A DNA stretch of 64,000 bases from Megaustenia siamemsis (Eukaryota; Mollusca; Gastropoda; Stylommatophora; Ariophantidae), in contig JAVIAB010000047.1 in assembly GCA_032433765.1 (NCBI GenBank), positions 12,609,107 to 12,673,106 on the forward strand, in the 5' to 3' direction. A program made the position numbers and the translations under genes. The notes beneath the pieces were generated by a model, which worked only from the letters and a program-made list of their open reading frames with translations, was not told the DNA's origin and made no database searches. This document shows, piece by piece, positions 9,894-21,552 of the stretch. Position 1 is the stretch's first letter. Every line of letters begins with the position of its first letter.

Positions 9894-10800
9894 TGTAAAA
9901 CAGGGAGATAACAAGAGGGAGAGAGAAGGGTAAAATTGGTGCGGGTCAAGGGGAGATAAATAGGTCGGAAAGTATTAGTAAGAGGCTTCAGGTCCACGGG
10001 GAAAGCGGAGAAGATTAACACATCGTGAATTAGGGAGGAAGCGTGCAGGGCGATCAAAAACGAGGCGGGGAGAGTTAAGTGAGACAAAGGAGTTTAAGTT
10101 AGGAACATTCGATTGAAGGCGAGCTGTCAGTACGGGTGTCGGCTAGTTGGCAAGACGATACCGGGGACCATGAACAGTGGAGTTGCGACAGGGAACAGGA
10201 CAGGTCAGTTAAGCTAAGGTAGTCAACTAATAGGACTTAAATTCGAGTGCTAGCTTAGCAGAAGCCATGCGGAGCCAGTTGTTAAGAAGCTGTTAGCTTA
10301 TTCATGTGAAGAGACTTTTAGTATTGTGAATGATATCACTAGTGCTCGCTTAGCAGAAGCCATGCTGAGCTAGTTGTTAAGCTATTCATATGAAGAGAAT
10401 TGTAGTATTGTGAATGATATCACTAGTGCTCGCTTAGCAGAAGCCATGCTGAGCTAGTTGTTAAGCTATTCATATGAAGAGAATTGTAGTATTGTGAATG
10501 ATATCACTAGTGCTCACTTAGCAGAAGCCATGCTGAGCTAGTTGTTAAGCTATTCATATGAAGAGAATTATAGTATTGTGAATGATATCACTAGTGCTCG
10601 CTTACCAGAAGCCATGCTGAGCCAGTTGTTAAGAAGCTGTTAGCTTAGTCATGTGAATGAGACTTTTTAGTATTGTGAATGATATCACTACTGTGGGTGT
10701 GTTCCATATGGGAGTATGCCTTTGTATGGGAGTATGCCTTTGGGAGTAATAAACGTGACATGTGTGAGTTCAACGGTGTTACTGACGGCTTTGTTTAAGG
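9894..10800 (+). mobile_element. LTR-like module 2
   Basis: Starts TGTAAAACAGGGAGATAACA. It has the family head motifs (GTGCGGGTCAAGGGGAGATA, GCGTGCAGGGCGAT, GATACCGGGGACC), an 84-bp tandem repeat, then AATAAACGTGAC at 10748 and a short tail. Same order as module 1 but with an unrelated minisatellite. No coding content. The right end is not defined to the base. Confidence 0.5.
10240..10690 (+). repeat. 84-bp minisatellite, about 5 copies
   Basis: GTGCTCGCTTAGCAGAAGCC-type starts at 10342, 10426, 10510 and 10594 are exactly 84 bp apart; flanking copies are longer and partly degenerate. Each contains ATGAAGAGA and GTGAATGATATCACTA. Confidence 0.93.
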
Positions 10801-11478
10801 GCAGTTGAAAAAGTTGAAAACAAGTTGGATTGTAACTAAGTTGAAAAATGACAATTTGTCAAATTTTGACTTCGTGATTTTCACGAAAAAAACATTTGAT
10901 TATCATAGTACACATTACAATATTCATTTTTGTCATTCTGATCTATTTACATGCTTATTCTTGTGTTTGTTTGAAGTGGGGGTAATGTTTTTCTGTTATG
11001 TTACCTAATTAAGTATGCAAAAAACTTGAAATCACCATAACTTTGCTTAGAATTGACATAACGTAATTCATAAAGCATTTTTCGCAGAATGAAATTCTGT
11101 ACCTTATAGCCCAAGAGTAATATAAGGTATGAAACAAAGATTTTGATTGGTTGAAATTTCACCATGACCCCTACAAGACTACACTTTCAGCCAATCAGAT
11201 GACACGTTCTATCCTTACTACATAGTAACCCATATAATCGATATGGCGTGTGTGCCACAATGTGCTGCGTTTTTTCAAAGGTATCTATATATTTTCGCTA
11301 AGATATCATGGGGGAAAGAAAGTTAGAGCTGACAGAAAGAAAAAACGCAAATTCTGTGGGAACCAACACACTAGTAATCAGGAAAGTTCACCTACAACTT
11401 CAAGCAGTGTCACAAGTCCTGTTGTTAGTGATCGAGAGCAAGCCGGTAGTAGTGGTGTGTCACATGTGTTCACAGATG
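10801..11478 (+). pseudogene. Possible N-terminal scrap of a DNA transposon protein
   Basis: The first half is AT-rich with no recognisable gene. From about 11300 to 11478 a frame reads RADRKKKRKFCGNQHT followed by a Ser/Thr-rich stretch. A basic run ending in GNQHT or GNQYT is, in my recollection, typical of the N-terminus of Mutator-like transposase proteins in invertebrates. The frame lacks a good start and is cut off where the tandem array begins at 11479. The identification is weak. Confidence 0.3.
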
Positions 11479-12811
11479 TGAAAAAAGGTTGAGGTAAAGG
11501 GATGGAGAGGTTATATGAGAATGGATTAGACGGAAGAGGTCAAGGGGTGAAGTTTAGATATGGTTGTAAACAGAGAACAACTCAGGGCCCATGGGTTAGG
11601 GAAATTCTTGGGTTAGTGGGTCGTGAAGCATGAAGTTTGTGAGGGGGGGGGGGGGGGTGTTTGGAGGACAAAGGATATTGGGTAGAAAGAAGTTTTAATT
11701 CGAGATTAAGTGAGCGCTCTGTGCAGATGGGTTGTTAGTTAACAAGCCGATACTGTGGGCTGGATTAGAGGTAGTTTGGTATTGCCCAGAAGAATGGTGA
11801 CTTAGCTAGTTAGGATGTGACAGTAAGCACAGAAGAGCTGAGAGGGACATGATTCTTCCAGGGACTAACATGGTGAGTTTGTGCTAGAATAAGGTGGAAA
11901 ACATGTTTCAGAGATTTTTGTGTGGAGTAGGAAATAGATAGACTCTGCAATCCTGGACAATGTAATATGTGTTTAGACTAAAGAGTTGTGATACTCAAGT
12001 AACCAGCTAGTGTAGGGCTAGTACACTAGTTAGAGACACCGTTCAGTGGAATGTAGTTAGAGACACCGTTCAGTGGAATGTTGAACTGGTGGGAGTGCAT
12101 GGAGTTATGATACTCGCACTCAGGAAATTTATGTGGAATATAGTTGAACTAGTGGGGGAGTGTATGGAGTTATGGACTTTATGGAACGTATTGTTCCCAC
12201 CATTATTAGGCTGAATGCAAGCCATCAAGTTACGACTGTAATTTGTGTAGAGACTATGGAATGTCTTTCATTCCCACCATCATTAGGCTGACTGTCTGCC
12301 ATCAAGTTACGACAGTAATTTGTGAAGAGACTATGGAACGTGTTTGTTCCCACCATCATTAGGCTGACTGTCTGCCATCAAGCTACAGTCGCATGAACTC
12401 AGTAATAACCAGGTTGTGAAGAGACTTTAGGGAACAAGTAAATAGACTGTTATGTTGTGAGAAATGTTTGAATTTCACGATTGTCATGTGGCAGGCCAAC
12501 AAGAGTGGTCTGGGATTGAATAAAGTCAGTGTATGCAAAGTTCTCAGTTGTCAATTCCATCATTCATATTTGTCACTGTACTGTGTCACCGTGAAGAACG
12601 AACACTGGTGTCGCGGGTCACTATCATCACAACGTGACGTCAAGTCTAATCTGATTGGGGACACAGCGACGAACCATACTTGATGAAATTAACGAGGCAT
12701 GGTCCTGGCGAGAGTTGTCCTTGCTTACTCCAGCTCGGAATGAGTGGAGATCTCTTGTGAGTGCCCTACAGCTCAAACCAGAGTTCAGAGGATTAGGAAG
12801 TGGAAGATTTA
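11479..12811 (+). mobile_element. U1 LTR-like region and leader
   Basis: Head with a run of 16 or so G at about 11642-11657, three to four minisatellite monomers (12170-12400) and AATAAA at 12519-12524. A leader follows that carries a CRE-like TGACGTCA near 12632. The open frame at 12468-12683 recurs in most units but spans the AATAAA and leader, so I treat it as non-coding. Confidence 0.6.
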
Positions 12812-13504
12812 GATTATGAAGCTGATGACTACCCTACTGTTCAGCTAGAATCATGTCCACAGGGATACATCCAAGAGGACTCACAATTTAACTGCAGCTG
12901 TAGAGAAACTGCCAACACTTTCTAGTTATCTAGCGTATTTCTGAATCTAGGGTCAATAGTTCAGGACTTGGGTTTACCACATACAACATTGCCAGCAGGA
13001 ACATGGGAGAGATCACCTGTCAGGCAAAACTTCTCAGCTGGATAAGTAATCTTGTAAAGTACAAACCTCAAGTCACATATCGGCACCAAGACACTCCTTT
13101 ACATAGTGATAAAGACATAGATGTTGGAGTTGTAGTTGGAGGAACTGTTGCTGCAGTCGTGGTCACTGTGATGTTTGTTTTGATTGTGGTGTTTCTCAAG
13201 GGGAAAGGAAACAGGTCAGAATGCAGCTATCAGAAGATTTAATGACATCACCACTGATGCAACAATACTTAAAAGCATAGCAGTCAATATGACACAAGCT
13301 ACCAACAGTCTTAATGATGATGTATCCATTAATGATGTGGCCTCTGGAACTAATGACAAGTCAAAACCAAATGTGGTCTTCAAGCTCAATCCAGAACCAG
13401 AACTTCATCCACCTGATGTAGATTTTTACAATACCTTTGAAAAGATTCAAGTTACACCAGTAGATCAGATCTATGCTATAGTCACCGAAGTACCTGAATC
13501 TTAA
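12812..13504 (+). pseudogene. U1 Ig-like / transmembrane / cytoplasmic-tail relic
   Basis: A decayed copy of part of a type I membrane protein. The first frame reads DDYPTVQLES and CPQGYIQEDSQFNCSC, resembling the start of a mollusc Ig-type domain. After a gap and shift, ASRNMGEITCQA resembles the closing F strand and cysteine of an Ig domain. Then comes a hydrophobic helix (about 13125-13195; VGGTVAAVVVTVMFVLIVVF) with basic residues after it, fitting a membrane anchor with the tail inside. A one-base shift at CAGAAGATTTAATG moves the tail into another frame. The tail ends with DQIYAIVTEVPES and a stop, so a YxxV motif is the last tyrosine signal. There are no introns between Ig, TM and tail parts. 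Which host gene it came from is unknown. Confidence 0.6.
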
Positions 13505-14177
13505 ATGACACAGGCTACAAATGGTGCCATAGACAACGCGGGGCATAGTTCAGGCAGAGAACAACAACACGACAACGGGAACTAGTCAGACATCGTCGGA
13601 GAGGAGCGGTGATAAGTAATTAAGATTGGTTAATTAAATTAGTTAATTTTGTTTAATTAGAGTATTGGTGGAATGTGAGAGAAAACTGGTACTAATTGTG
13701 TGGAAGGAATTAAAAAGGTATATAACAAAAAGCTCGATTATCACAGACGTGTGTGTCGACAACACATTTTTTTTTTCAGTGAGAATAGGGAAGTAATATA
13801 TATTAGAGGAGAGGGGGTAGAATAGGGAACAAATAGGATTAAAGACATAGCTGGGATAAGAGAGAGAGTGATGTGTGTTGTGTAATAAGATATTTTTAAT
13901 ATGTACAAAAGGATGTAAACAAATATTGAAAGGAAAAAAAAGTAGGTAACAAGAATGAATATTATAAAGGGAGCAAAGACAGAATAATGATAGGGTTTAT
14001 AAGATATATAAAGCATTAAAAGAGAAGATAGAGTAGGGAGTATAGACAAACAGTGGTTCAGAAGGAAAAGAGGAGCACAAGGGGAGAGAACACTGGGAGA
14101 TAAGAAATAGAGAGGGATTAAAGAGGTAAGGGAGTGTAAGACAAGGTTCAGCTGGGAAGAGAATAAGGGAATAGAAG
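13505..14177 (+). other. Spacer between receptor relic and gag (type example for all units)
   Basis: Begins with an AT-rich patch built on TTAATTAA-like motifs, then a purine-rich plus strand with no coding potential. The long minus-strand open frames here are only the pyrimidine complement. Equivalent spacers are 20994-21552, 25300-25855, 29683-30225 and 33953-34536; U2 and U7 have lost theirs by deletion. Confidence 0.6.
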
Positions 14178-14982
14178 ATGGAAGGGATAACACAAGGTAG
14201 CAAGCCATGCAGAAGATGGGGGGAGGTCGTAGAGACGTTAGGGAATACTTTGCAGTTACAAGAGATAAGAAGGGTACCGATATTTCTGGGAGACCCAGAG
14301 AGGTTTGTAAAATGGATACAAGTGATTGAATTCTGGGCTAAAAGCAAACAGTTAGGACAAGTAGAATTAAAAGAACTGGCGGTAGCTACAAGTCAAGGGG
14401 AAGTGTCAAGTTGTGTCAGAAGGAGAATTGAGGATAAGAGGGAGGAGTCATGGCAGGAGTTTAGGGCATATTTAGCTAAGAGGTATGGGAAGTTTAAGGA
14501 CGATCAGCATGCTATTATGAAATTAACAGGGGCACAGAAGGGGAAAAGCGAGACGATACAGGAATATGGGGAGAGGATTAGAGAGATGGCGGAACAAGGG
14601 TTTGGTGCTGGAGTAGCAAGTGAGTAAAATATTGATAGCAAAATTTATAGAGGGGATAAGAGATAGAGGGTTGAGGTTAATGTTGGCCAGAAAGAGGGTA
14701 TCAACAATAGGACAATTAATAGAAGTAGCAATAGAGGAGGAAGGGTTAGCAAAGAGGTTTAAAGAAAATGACTAGCATAGAGGTGAGACTAGGGAATAGA
14801 CAAGAAAGCACCATGGAGATAGACCATATGAGGCAGAGAAGAATGCAACAGAGGGAGATGCAGGTGCTACAGATGCAAGAAAATAGGGCATATAAGGAGC
14901 CAATGTAGAGTGGGAGATATTAGACAAAGAGGGACAATAAGGTATCATAGATGGGGAAATAGAAGTTGAAGTTGGAAGGTAG
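14178..14982 (+). pseudogene. U1 gag relic with CCHC knuckle
   Basis: Gag-type nucleocapsid precursor of an LTR retroelement. The N-terminal part (14178-14627, 149 residues) holds VPIFLGDPERFVKWIQ and ESWQEFRAYLAKRYGKFKDD, typical of the retrotransposon gag helical domain. A stop at GTGAGTAA ends that frame. A second frame continues with LMLARKRVSTIGQLIEVAIE, then a further stop, and finally a zinc knuckle CYRCKKIGHIRSQC (CX2CX4HX4C) near 14865-14910. A stretch before the knuckle is missing relative to other units. No protease or polymerase follows. Confidence 0.75.
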
Positions 14983-15639
14983 GGAGTGGAGGAAAAGAAA
15001 GTGAGGTGATAGCGAGGTGCTAATCTGAGAGGGGTTAGGCTAGGTAAGTAGGGGTAAGGAGTTGTAGCAAAGTACTAATCGGAAATTGATTAGGCTACAT
15101 AGAGCAAACAGGCGGAAGCAATTAGGTATATTGTTGAAAGGCCTGTGAGAAAGAGGGAAGTAGGAAGGTGTAGTCCCAGAAATGTATCCGGATGGAGAAG
15201 ACTACACAAAGGGATCTTTTGTGGAAACAGAGATAAATTGCGGAATGCAATGTATGATTAAGGATAGGGAGATAGATTGAGAGCAGAGAGGAGATAGGGA
15301 AAGGTACAAGATTGGGGGAAAGGTTACAAAGAGAGGTACACAGGACGAGATGAGTTTTAGTGACGGAATTATGGTATATCTAAAAGAGACAGGGAACATA
15401 GACCTAGTCTGCGGGTTCCATAGGGCCCATATCTGGAATCTGTAGATAAGGTGACGACATGGACGGACGAAGACAAGGCTTGAGAGGAAAAGAGAGAGGG
15501 TAGAGATAGAAGGGGTGGTATTAGAAATTAAGGAGAAGGCTCCGAGGTAGAGGGAGAAGTAGGAGTGAAAAGTGAGGTTAGGGATGGAGTTTTGGTAGTT
15601 ATTAGGTTAGATAAATAACTACCAGGAGTGAGGAGGCAG
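14983..15639 (+). other. Post-gag non-coding tract (type example for all units)
   Basis: Purine-rich, no sustained frame. Contains the landmarks GTACTAATCGGAAATTGATT, ATGTATCCGGATGGAGAAGA, CCTAGTCTGCGGGTTCC and the purine tract before the next LTR. The equivalents are 18381-19037, 22413-23071, 26720-27376, 31048-31698, 35396-36054 and 40751-41110. A diverged single copy lies at 44.9-45.48 kb. Confidence 0.6.
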
Positions 15640-17150
15640 TGAAAAAGGGTTGAGGTAAAGGGACGGAGAGGTTATATGAGAAGGGATTAGACGGAAGAGG
15701 TGAAGTGTAGATATGGTTGTAAACAGAGAACAACTCAGAGCCCATGGGTTATGGAAATTCTCGGGTGAGCGGGTCATGAAGCATTAAGTTTGTGAAAACA
15801 GGGGGGAAGTTAGGAGGGCAAAGGATATTGGGTAGAAAGAAGTTTTAATTCGAGATTAAGCGAGCGCTCTGTGTGGACGGGTTGTTAGTTAACAAGCCGA
15901 TACCGTGGGCTGGATTAGATGTAGTTTGTTATTGCCCAGAAGGGTTGTGACTTAGCTAGTTAGGATGTGACAGTCAAGCACAAAAGAGCTGAGAGGGACA
16001 TGATATTTCCAGTCACTAACATGGTGAGTTTGTGCTAGAATAAGGTGGAAAACGTTTTCAGGGATGTTTTGTGTAGAGTAGGAAATAGATAGACTCTGCA
16101 ATTCTGGACAATGTAATGTGTGTTTAGACTAAAGAGTTGTGATACTCAAGTAACCAGCTAGTGTAGGGCTAGTACACTAGTTAGAGACACCGTTCAGTGG
16201 AATGTTGAACTAGTGGGAGTGCATGGAGTTATGAAACTCGCACTCAGGAAATTTATGTGGAATATAGTTGAACTAGTGGGGGAGTGCATGAGTAATGATA
16301 CTCGCACTCAGATTTATGTGGAGTTAGCTACGTTATGCCCACTATAAGATACTCCACTATACGATTCATTGGCCATTGTCTCAGCATTGATACAATCAAG
16401 GTGAGCAACGCCACTGGTGGGCACGGTCGCACTATCAAGCAGTACACAGCCGGTGCCAGTCATATCACGAGTCATTGCTCATCGTGCGAAAGCACCCTTC
16501 GTGGTAAATAGGGGGAAAAGCTGGTGAATTAAAGATCAAACGAATGTCATAAAAGAAAGACATTATAGAAGCATTGATTAATGAGAAACATAATCATCAT
16601 CTATAATCACTTCACCCCTGGTATATATTAGGCTGACGGTAAGCCATCAAGTTACGACAGTAATTTGTGAAGAGACTATGGAACGTGTTTTGTTCCCACC
16701 ATCATTAGGCTGCTGTCTGCCATCAGGCTACAGTCGCATGAACTCAGTAATAACCAGGTTGTGAAGAGACTTTAGGGAACAAGTAAATAGACTGTTATGT
16801 TGTGAGAAATGTTTGAATTTCACGATTGTCATGTGGCAGGTCAACAAGAGTGGTCTGAAATTGAATAAAGTCAGTGTATGCAAAGTTCTCAGTTGTCAAT
16901 TCCATCATTCATATTTGTCACTGTACTGTGTCACCGTGAAGAACGAACACTGGTGTCGCAGGTCACTATCATCACAATGTGAAGTCAAGTCTAATCTGAT
17001 TGGGGACACAGCGACGAACCATACTTGATTAAATTAACGAGGCATGGTCCTGGCGAGAGTTGTCCTTGCTTAATCCAGCTCGGAATGAGTGGAGATCTCT
17101 TTGAGTGCCCTACAGCTCAAAACCGGAGTTTAGAGGATTAGAAAGAGGAA
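15640..17150 (+). mobile_element. U2 LTR-like region and leader, with extra block
   Basis: AATAAA at 16864-16869. Between about 16345 and 16620 it carries a block absent from the other units (ATTCATTGGCCATTGTCTCA, GCCACTGGTGGGCACGG) that is clearly similar to 49360-49530, so this LTR is chimeric. Only one to two minisatellite monomers remain. Confidence 0.6.
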
Positions 17151-17698
17151 GATTTAGATGATGAAGCTGATGACTACCGTACTGTTCAGCTAGAATCATG
17201 TCCACAGGGATACATCCAAGAGGACTCACAATTTAACTGCAGCTGTAGAGAAACTGCCAACACTTTCTAGTTATCTAGCGTATTTCTGAATCTAGGGTCA
17301 ATAGTTCAGGACTTGGGTTTACTACATACAACATGGCCAGCAGGAACATGGGAGAGATCACCTGTCAGGCAAAACTTCTCAACTGGACAAGTAATCTTGT
17401 AAAGTACAAACCTCAAGTCACATATCGGCACCAAGACACTCCTTTACATAGTGATAAAGACATAGATGTTGGAGTTGTAGTTGGAGGAACTGTTGCTGCA
17501 GTCGTGGTCAATGTGATGTTTGTTTTGATTGTGGTGTTTCTCAAGAGGAAAGGAAACAGGTCAGAATGCAGCTATCAGAAGTTAGGGAATACTTTGCAGT
17601 TACAAGAGATAACAAGAAGGGTACCGATATTTCTGGAAGACCCAGAGAGGTTTGTAAAATGGATACAAGTGATTGAATTCTGGGCTAAAAGCAGTTAG
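17151..17698 (+). pseudogene. U2 receptor relic fused in frame to gag
   Basis: The Ig-end and TM part (ASRNMGEITCQA, then VGGTVAAVVVNVMFVLIVVF) is directly joined at about 17580 to gag sequence (LGNTLQLQEITRRVPIFL). The cytoplasmic tail, the spacer and the gag start are missing. The join lies at AGAAG, a sequence present at both parental sites (CAGAAGATT in the receptor part, GAGAAGTTAGG in gag), so a microhomology deletion is likely. The joined frame is open for 121 residues from an ATG at 17333. No evidence of expression. Confidence 0.65.
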
Positions 17699-18380
17699 GA
17701 CAAGTAGAATTAAAAGAACTGGCGGTAGCTACAAGTCAAGGGGAAGTGTCAAGTTGTGTCAGAAGTCAGAAGGAGAATTGAGGATAAGAGGGAGGAGTCA
17801 TGGCAGGAGTTTAGGGCATATTTAGCTAAGAGGTATGGGAGCTAAGAGGTATGGGAAGTTTAAGGACGATCAGCATGCTATTATGAAATTAAAAGGGGCA
17901 CAGCAGGGGAAAAGCGAGACGATACAGGAATACGGGGAGAGGATTAGAGAGATGGCGGAACAAGGGTTTGGTGCTGGAGTAGCAAGTGGGTAAAATATTG
18001 ATAGCAAAATTTATAGAGGGGATAAGAGATAGAGGATAATGTTGGCCAGAAAGATGGTATCAACAATAGGACAATTAATAGAAGTAGCAATAGAGGAGGA
18101 AGGGTTAGCAAAGAGGTTTGAAGAAAACGACCAGCATAGAGAGGTGAGACTAGGGAATAGACAAGAACGCCCCATGGAGATAGACCATATGAGGCAGAGA
18201 AGAATGCAACAGAGGGAGATGCAGGTGGTAGATGTCATACAGGAAAAAAGGTGCTACAGAAGCGGGAAAATAGGGCATATTAGGAGCCAATGTAGAGAGG
18301 GAGATATTAGACAAAGAGGGACAATAAGGTATCAGAGATGGGGAAATAGGCAGGAAATAGAAGTTGAGGTTGGAAGGTAG
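17581..18380 (+). pseudogene. U2 gag relic
   Basis: Starts inside gag because of the fusion. Frame shifts at about 17695 and 17820 (a duplicated GCTAAGAGGTATGGGA). The C-terminal frame 18039-18380 is open (113 residues). Its knuckle reads CYRSGKIGHIRSQC, so the second zinc-binding cysteine is replaced by serine. Confidence 0.7.
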
Positions 18381-19037
18381 GGAGTGGAGGAAAAGAAAGT
18401 GAGGTGATAGCGAGGTGCTAATCTGAGAGGGGTTAGGCTAGGTAAGTAGGGGTAAGGAGTTGTAGCAAAATACTAATCGGAAATTGATTAGGCTACATAG
18501 AGCAAACAGGCGGAAGCAATTAGGTATATTGTTGAAAGGCCTGTGAAAAAGAGGGAAATAGCAAAGTGTAGTCCTGGAAATGTATCCGGACGGAGAAGAC
18601 TACACAAAAGGGATGTATTGTGGGAACAGAGATAAAATGCGGAATCAATGTATGATTAAGGATAGGGAGACGGATGGAGAGCAGAGAGGAGATAGGGAAA
18701 AGTACAAGATGGGGGAAATGTTACAAAGAGAGGTACATAGAACGAGACGAGTTTTAGTGACGGAATTATGGTATATCTGAAAGAGACAGGGAACATAGAC
18801 CAAGTCTGCGGGTTCCATAGGGCCTATATCTGGAATCTGTAGATAAGGTGACGACATGGATGGACGAAGACAAGGCTTGAGAGGAAAAGAGAGAAGGGTA
18901 GAGATAGAAGGGGTGGTATTAGAAATTAAGGAGAAGGCTCCGAGGTAGAGGGAGAAGTAGGAGTGAAAAGTGAGGTTAGGGATGGAGTTTGGGTAGTTAT
19001 TAGGTTAGATAAATAACTACCAGGAGTGAGGAAGCAG

Positions 19038-19202
19038 TGAAAAAGGGTTGGTAAAGGGACGGAGAGGGTATATGAGAAGGGATTAGACGGAAGAGGACAA
19101 GGGGTGAAGTGTAGATATGGTTGTAAACAGAGAACAACTCAGAGCCCACGGGTTAGGGAAATTCTCGGGTGAGCGGGTCGTGAAGCATGAAGTTTGTGAA
19201 AA

Positions 19203-19240
<38 letters not shown>

Positions 19241-20280
19241 GGAGGACAAAGGATTTTGGTAGGAAGAAGTTTTAATTCGAGATTAAGCGAGCGCTCTGTG
19301 TGGACGGGTTGTTAGTTAACAAGCCGATACTGTGGGCTGGATTAGAGGTAGTTTAGTAATGCCCAGAAGGGTGGTGACTTAGGATGTGACAGTCAAGCTC
19401 AGAAGCGCTGAGAGGGACATGATTCTTCGTCACTAAAATGGTGAGTTTGTGCTAGAATAAGGTGGAAATCGTGTTTCAGAGATGTTTTGTGTAGAGTAGG
19501 AAATAGATAGACTCTGCAATCCTGGACAATGTAATGTGTGTTTAGACTAAAGAGTTGTGATACTCAAGTAACCAGCTAGTGTAGGACTAGTACACTAGTT
19601 AGAGACACCGTTCAGTGGAATGTTGAACTGGTGAGAGAGCATGGAGTTATGGACTTTATGGAACGTACTGTTCCCACCATGATTAGGCTGACGGTAAGCC
19701 ATCAAGTTACGACTGTAATTTGTGTAGAGACTTTATGGAACGTATTTGTAGCATTATTAGGCTGAATGCAAGTCATCAAGTTACAACAGTAATTTGTGAA
19801 GAGACTATGGAATGTGTTTTGTTCCCACCATCATTAGGCTGACTGTCTGCCATCAAGCTACAGTCGCATGAACTCAGTAATAACCAGGTGGTGAAGACAC
19901 TTTAGGGAACAAGTGAATAGACTATGTTATGTTGTGAGAAATGTTTGAATTTCACGATTGTCATGTGGCAGGCCAACAAGAGTGGTCTGGGATTGAATAA
20001 AGTCAGTGTATGCAAAGTTCTCAGTTGTCAATTCCATCATTCATATTTGTCACTGTACTGTCACCGTGAAGGACGAACACTGGTGTCACGTGTCGCTATC
20101 ATCACAACGTGAAGTCAAGTCTAATCTGATTGGGGACACAGCGACGAACCATACTTAATTAAATTAACGAGGCATGGTCCTGGCGAGAGTTGTCCTTGCT
20201 TACTCCAGCTCGGAATGAGTGGAGATCTCTTGTGAGTGCCCTACAGCTCAAACCAGAGTTCAGAGGATTAGGAAGTGGAA
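19038..20280 (+). mobile_element. U3 LTR-like region and leader, with long poly-G
   Basis: Contains an uninterrupted G run of about 34 bases (19204-19237), three minisatellite monomers (19640-19850) and AATAAA at 19996-20001. It lacks the TATGCCCACTATA block present in U2 and U4-U7. Confidence 0.6.
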
Positions 20281-20993
20281 GAATTAGACGACGCTGATGA
20301 CTACCCTACTGTTCAGCTAGAATCATGTCCACAGGGATACATCCAAGAGGACTCACAAGTTACTGCAGCTGTAGAGAAACTGTCAACACTTTCTAGTTAT
20401 CTAGCGTATTTCTGAATCTAGGGTAACATGGGAGAGATCACCTGTCAGGCAAAACTTCTCAGCTGGATAAGTAATCTTGTAAAGTACAAACCTCAAGTCA
20501 CATATCGGCACCAAGACACTCCTTTACATAGTGATAAAGACATAGATGTTGGAGTTGTTGGAGGAGGAACTGTTGCTGCAGTCATGGTCACTGTGATGTT
20601 TGTTTTGATTGCGGTGTTTCTCAAGAGGAAAGGAAACTGATGCAACAATACCTAAAAGCATAGCAGTCAATATGACAAGCTACCAACAGTCTTAATGATG
20701 ATGTATCCATTAATTATGTGTCCTCTGGAACTAATGACAAGTCAAAACCAAATGTGGTCTTCAAGCTCAATCCAGAACTTCATCCACATGAAATAGATTA
20801 TGACAATACCTCTGAAAAGATTCAAGTTACACCAGTAGATCAGATCTATGCTATAGTCACCGAAGTACCTGAATCTAATATGACAACAGGCTACAAATGG
20901 TGCCATAGACAACACGGGGCACAGTTCAGGCAGAGAACAACACAACGGGAACTAGTCAGACATCGTCGGAGAGGAGCGGCGATAAGTAATTAA
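20281..20993 (+). pseudogene. U3 receptor relic
   Basis: About 50 bp before MGEITCQA are deleted (also in U4). The TM helix has GGGTVAAVMVTVMFVLIAVF. A second deletion removes the juxtamembrane RSECSYQK segment. The tail carries EIDYDNTSEK (a YxN motif) and DQIYAIVTEVPES; the stop after PES is lost and the frame runs on to 20993. Confidence 0.55.
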
Positions 20994-21552
20994 GATTGTT
21001 AATTAAATTAGTTAATTTTGTTTAATTAGAGTATTGGTGGAATGTGAGAGAAAACTGGTATTAATTGTGTGGAAGGAATTAAAAAGGTATATAATAAAAA
21101 GCTCGATTATCACAGACGTGTGTGTCGACCACACATTTTTTTTCAGTGAGAATAGGGAAGTAATATATATTAGAGGAGAGGGGGTAGAATAGGGAACAAA
21201 TAGGATTAAAGACATAGCTGGGATAAGAGAGAGTGATGTGTGTTGTGTAATAAGATATTTTTAATATGTACAAAAGGATGTAAACAAATATTGAAAGGAA
21301 AAAAAGTAGGTAACAAGAATAAATATTATAAAGGGAGCAAAGACAGAATAATGATAGGGTCTATAAGATATATAAAGTATTAAAAGAGAAGATAGAGTAG
21401 GGAGTATAGACAAACAGTGGTTCAGAATGAAGAGGAGCACAAGGAGAGAGAACACTGGGAGATAAGAAATAGAGAGGGATTAAAGAGGTAAGGGAGTGTA
21501 AGACAAGGTTCAGCTGGGAAGAGAATAAGGGAAGAGAATAAGGGAATAGAAG

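Noticed and set aside
12468..12683. Open frame starting MNFTIVMWQ repeated in most units
   Set aside because: It spans the AATAAA signal and leader of the LTR-like region, has no recognisable domain, and recurs only because the units are copies of one another.
13741..14347. Hydrophobic minus-strand frames in every unit (LFVPYSTPSPLIYITSLF type)
   Set aside because: They are the pyrimidine-rich complement of the purine-rich spacer; no start context, no domain, shifts differ between units.
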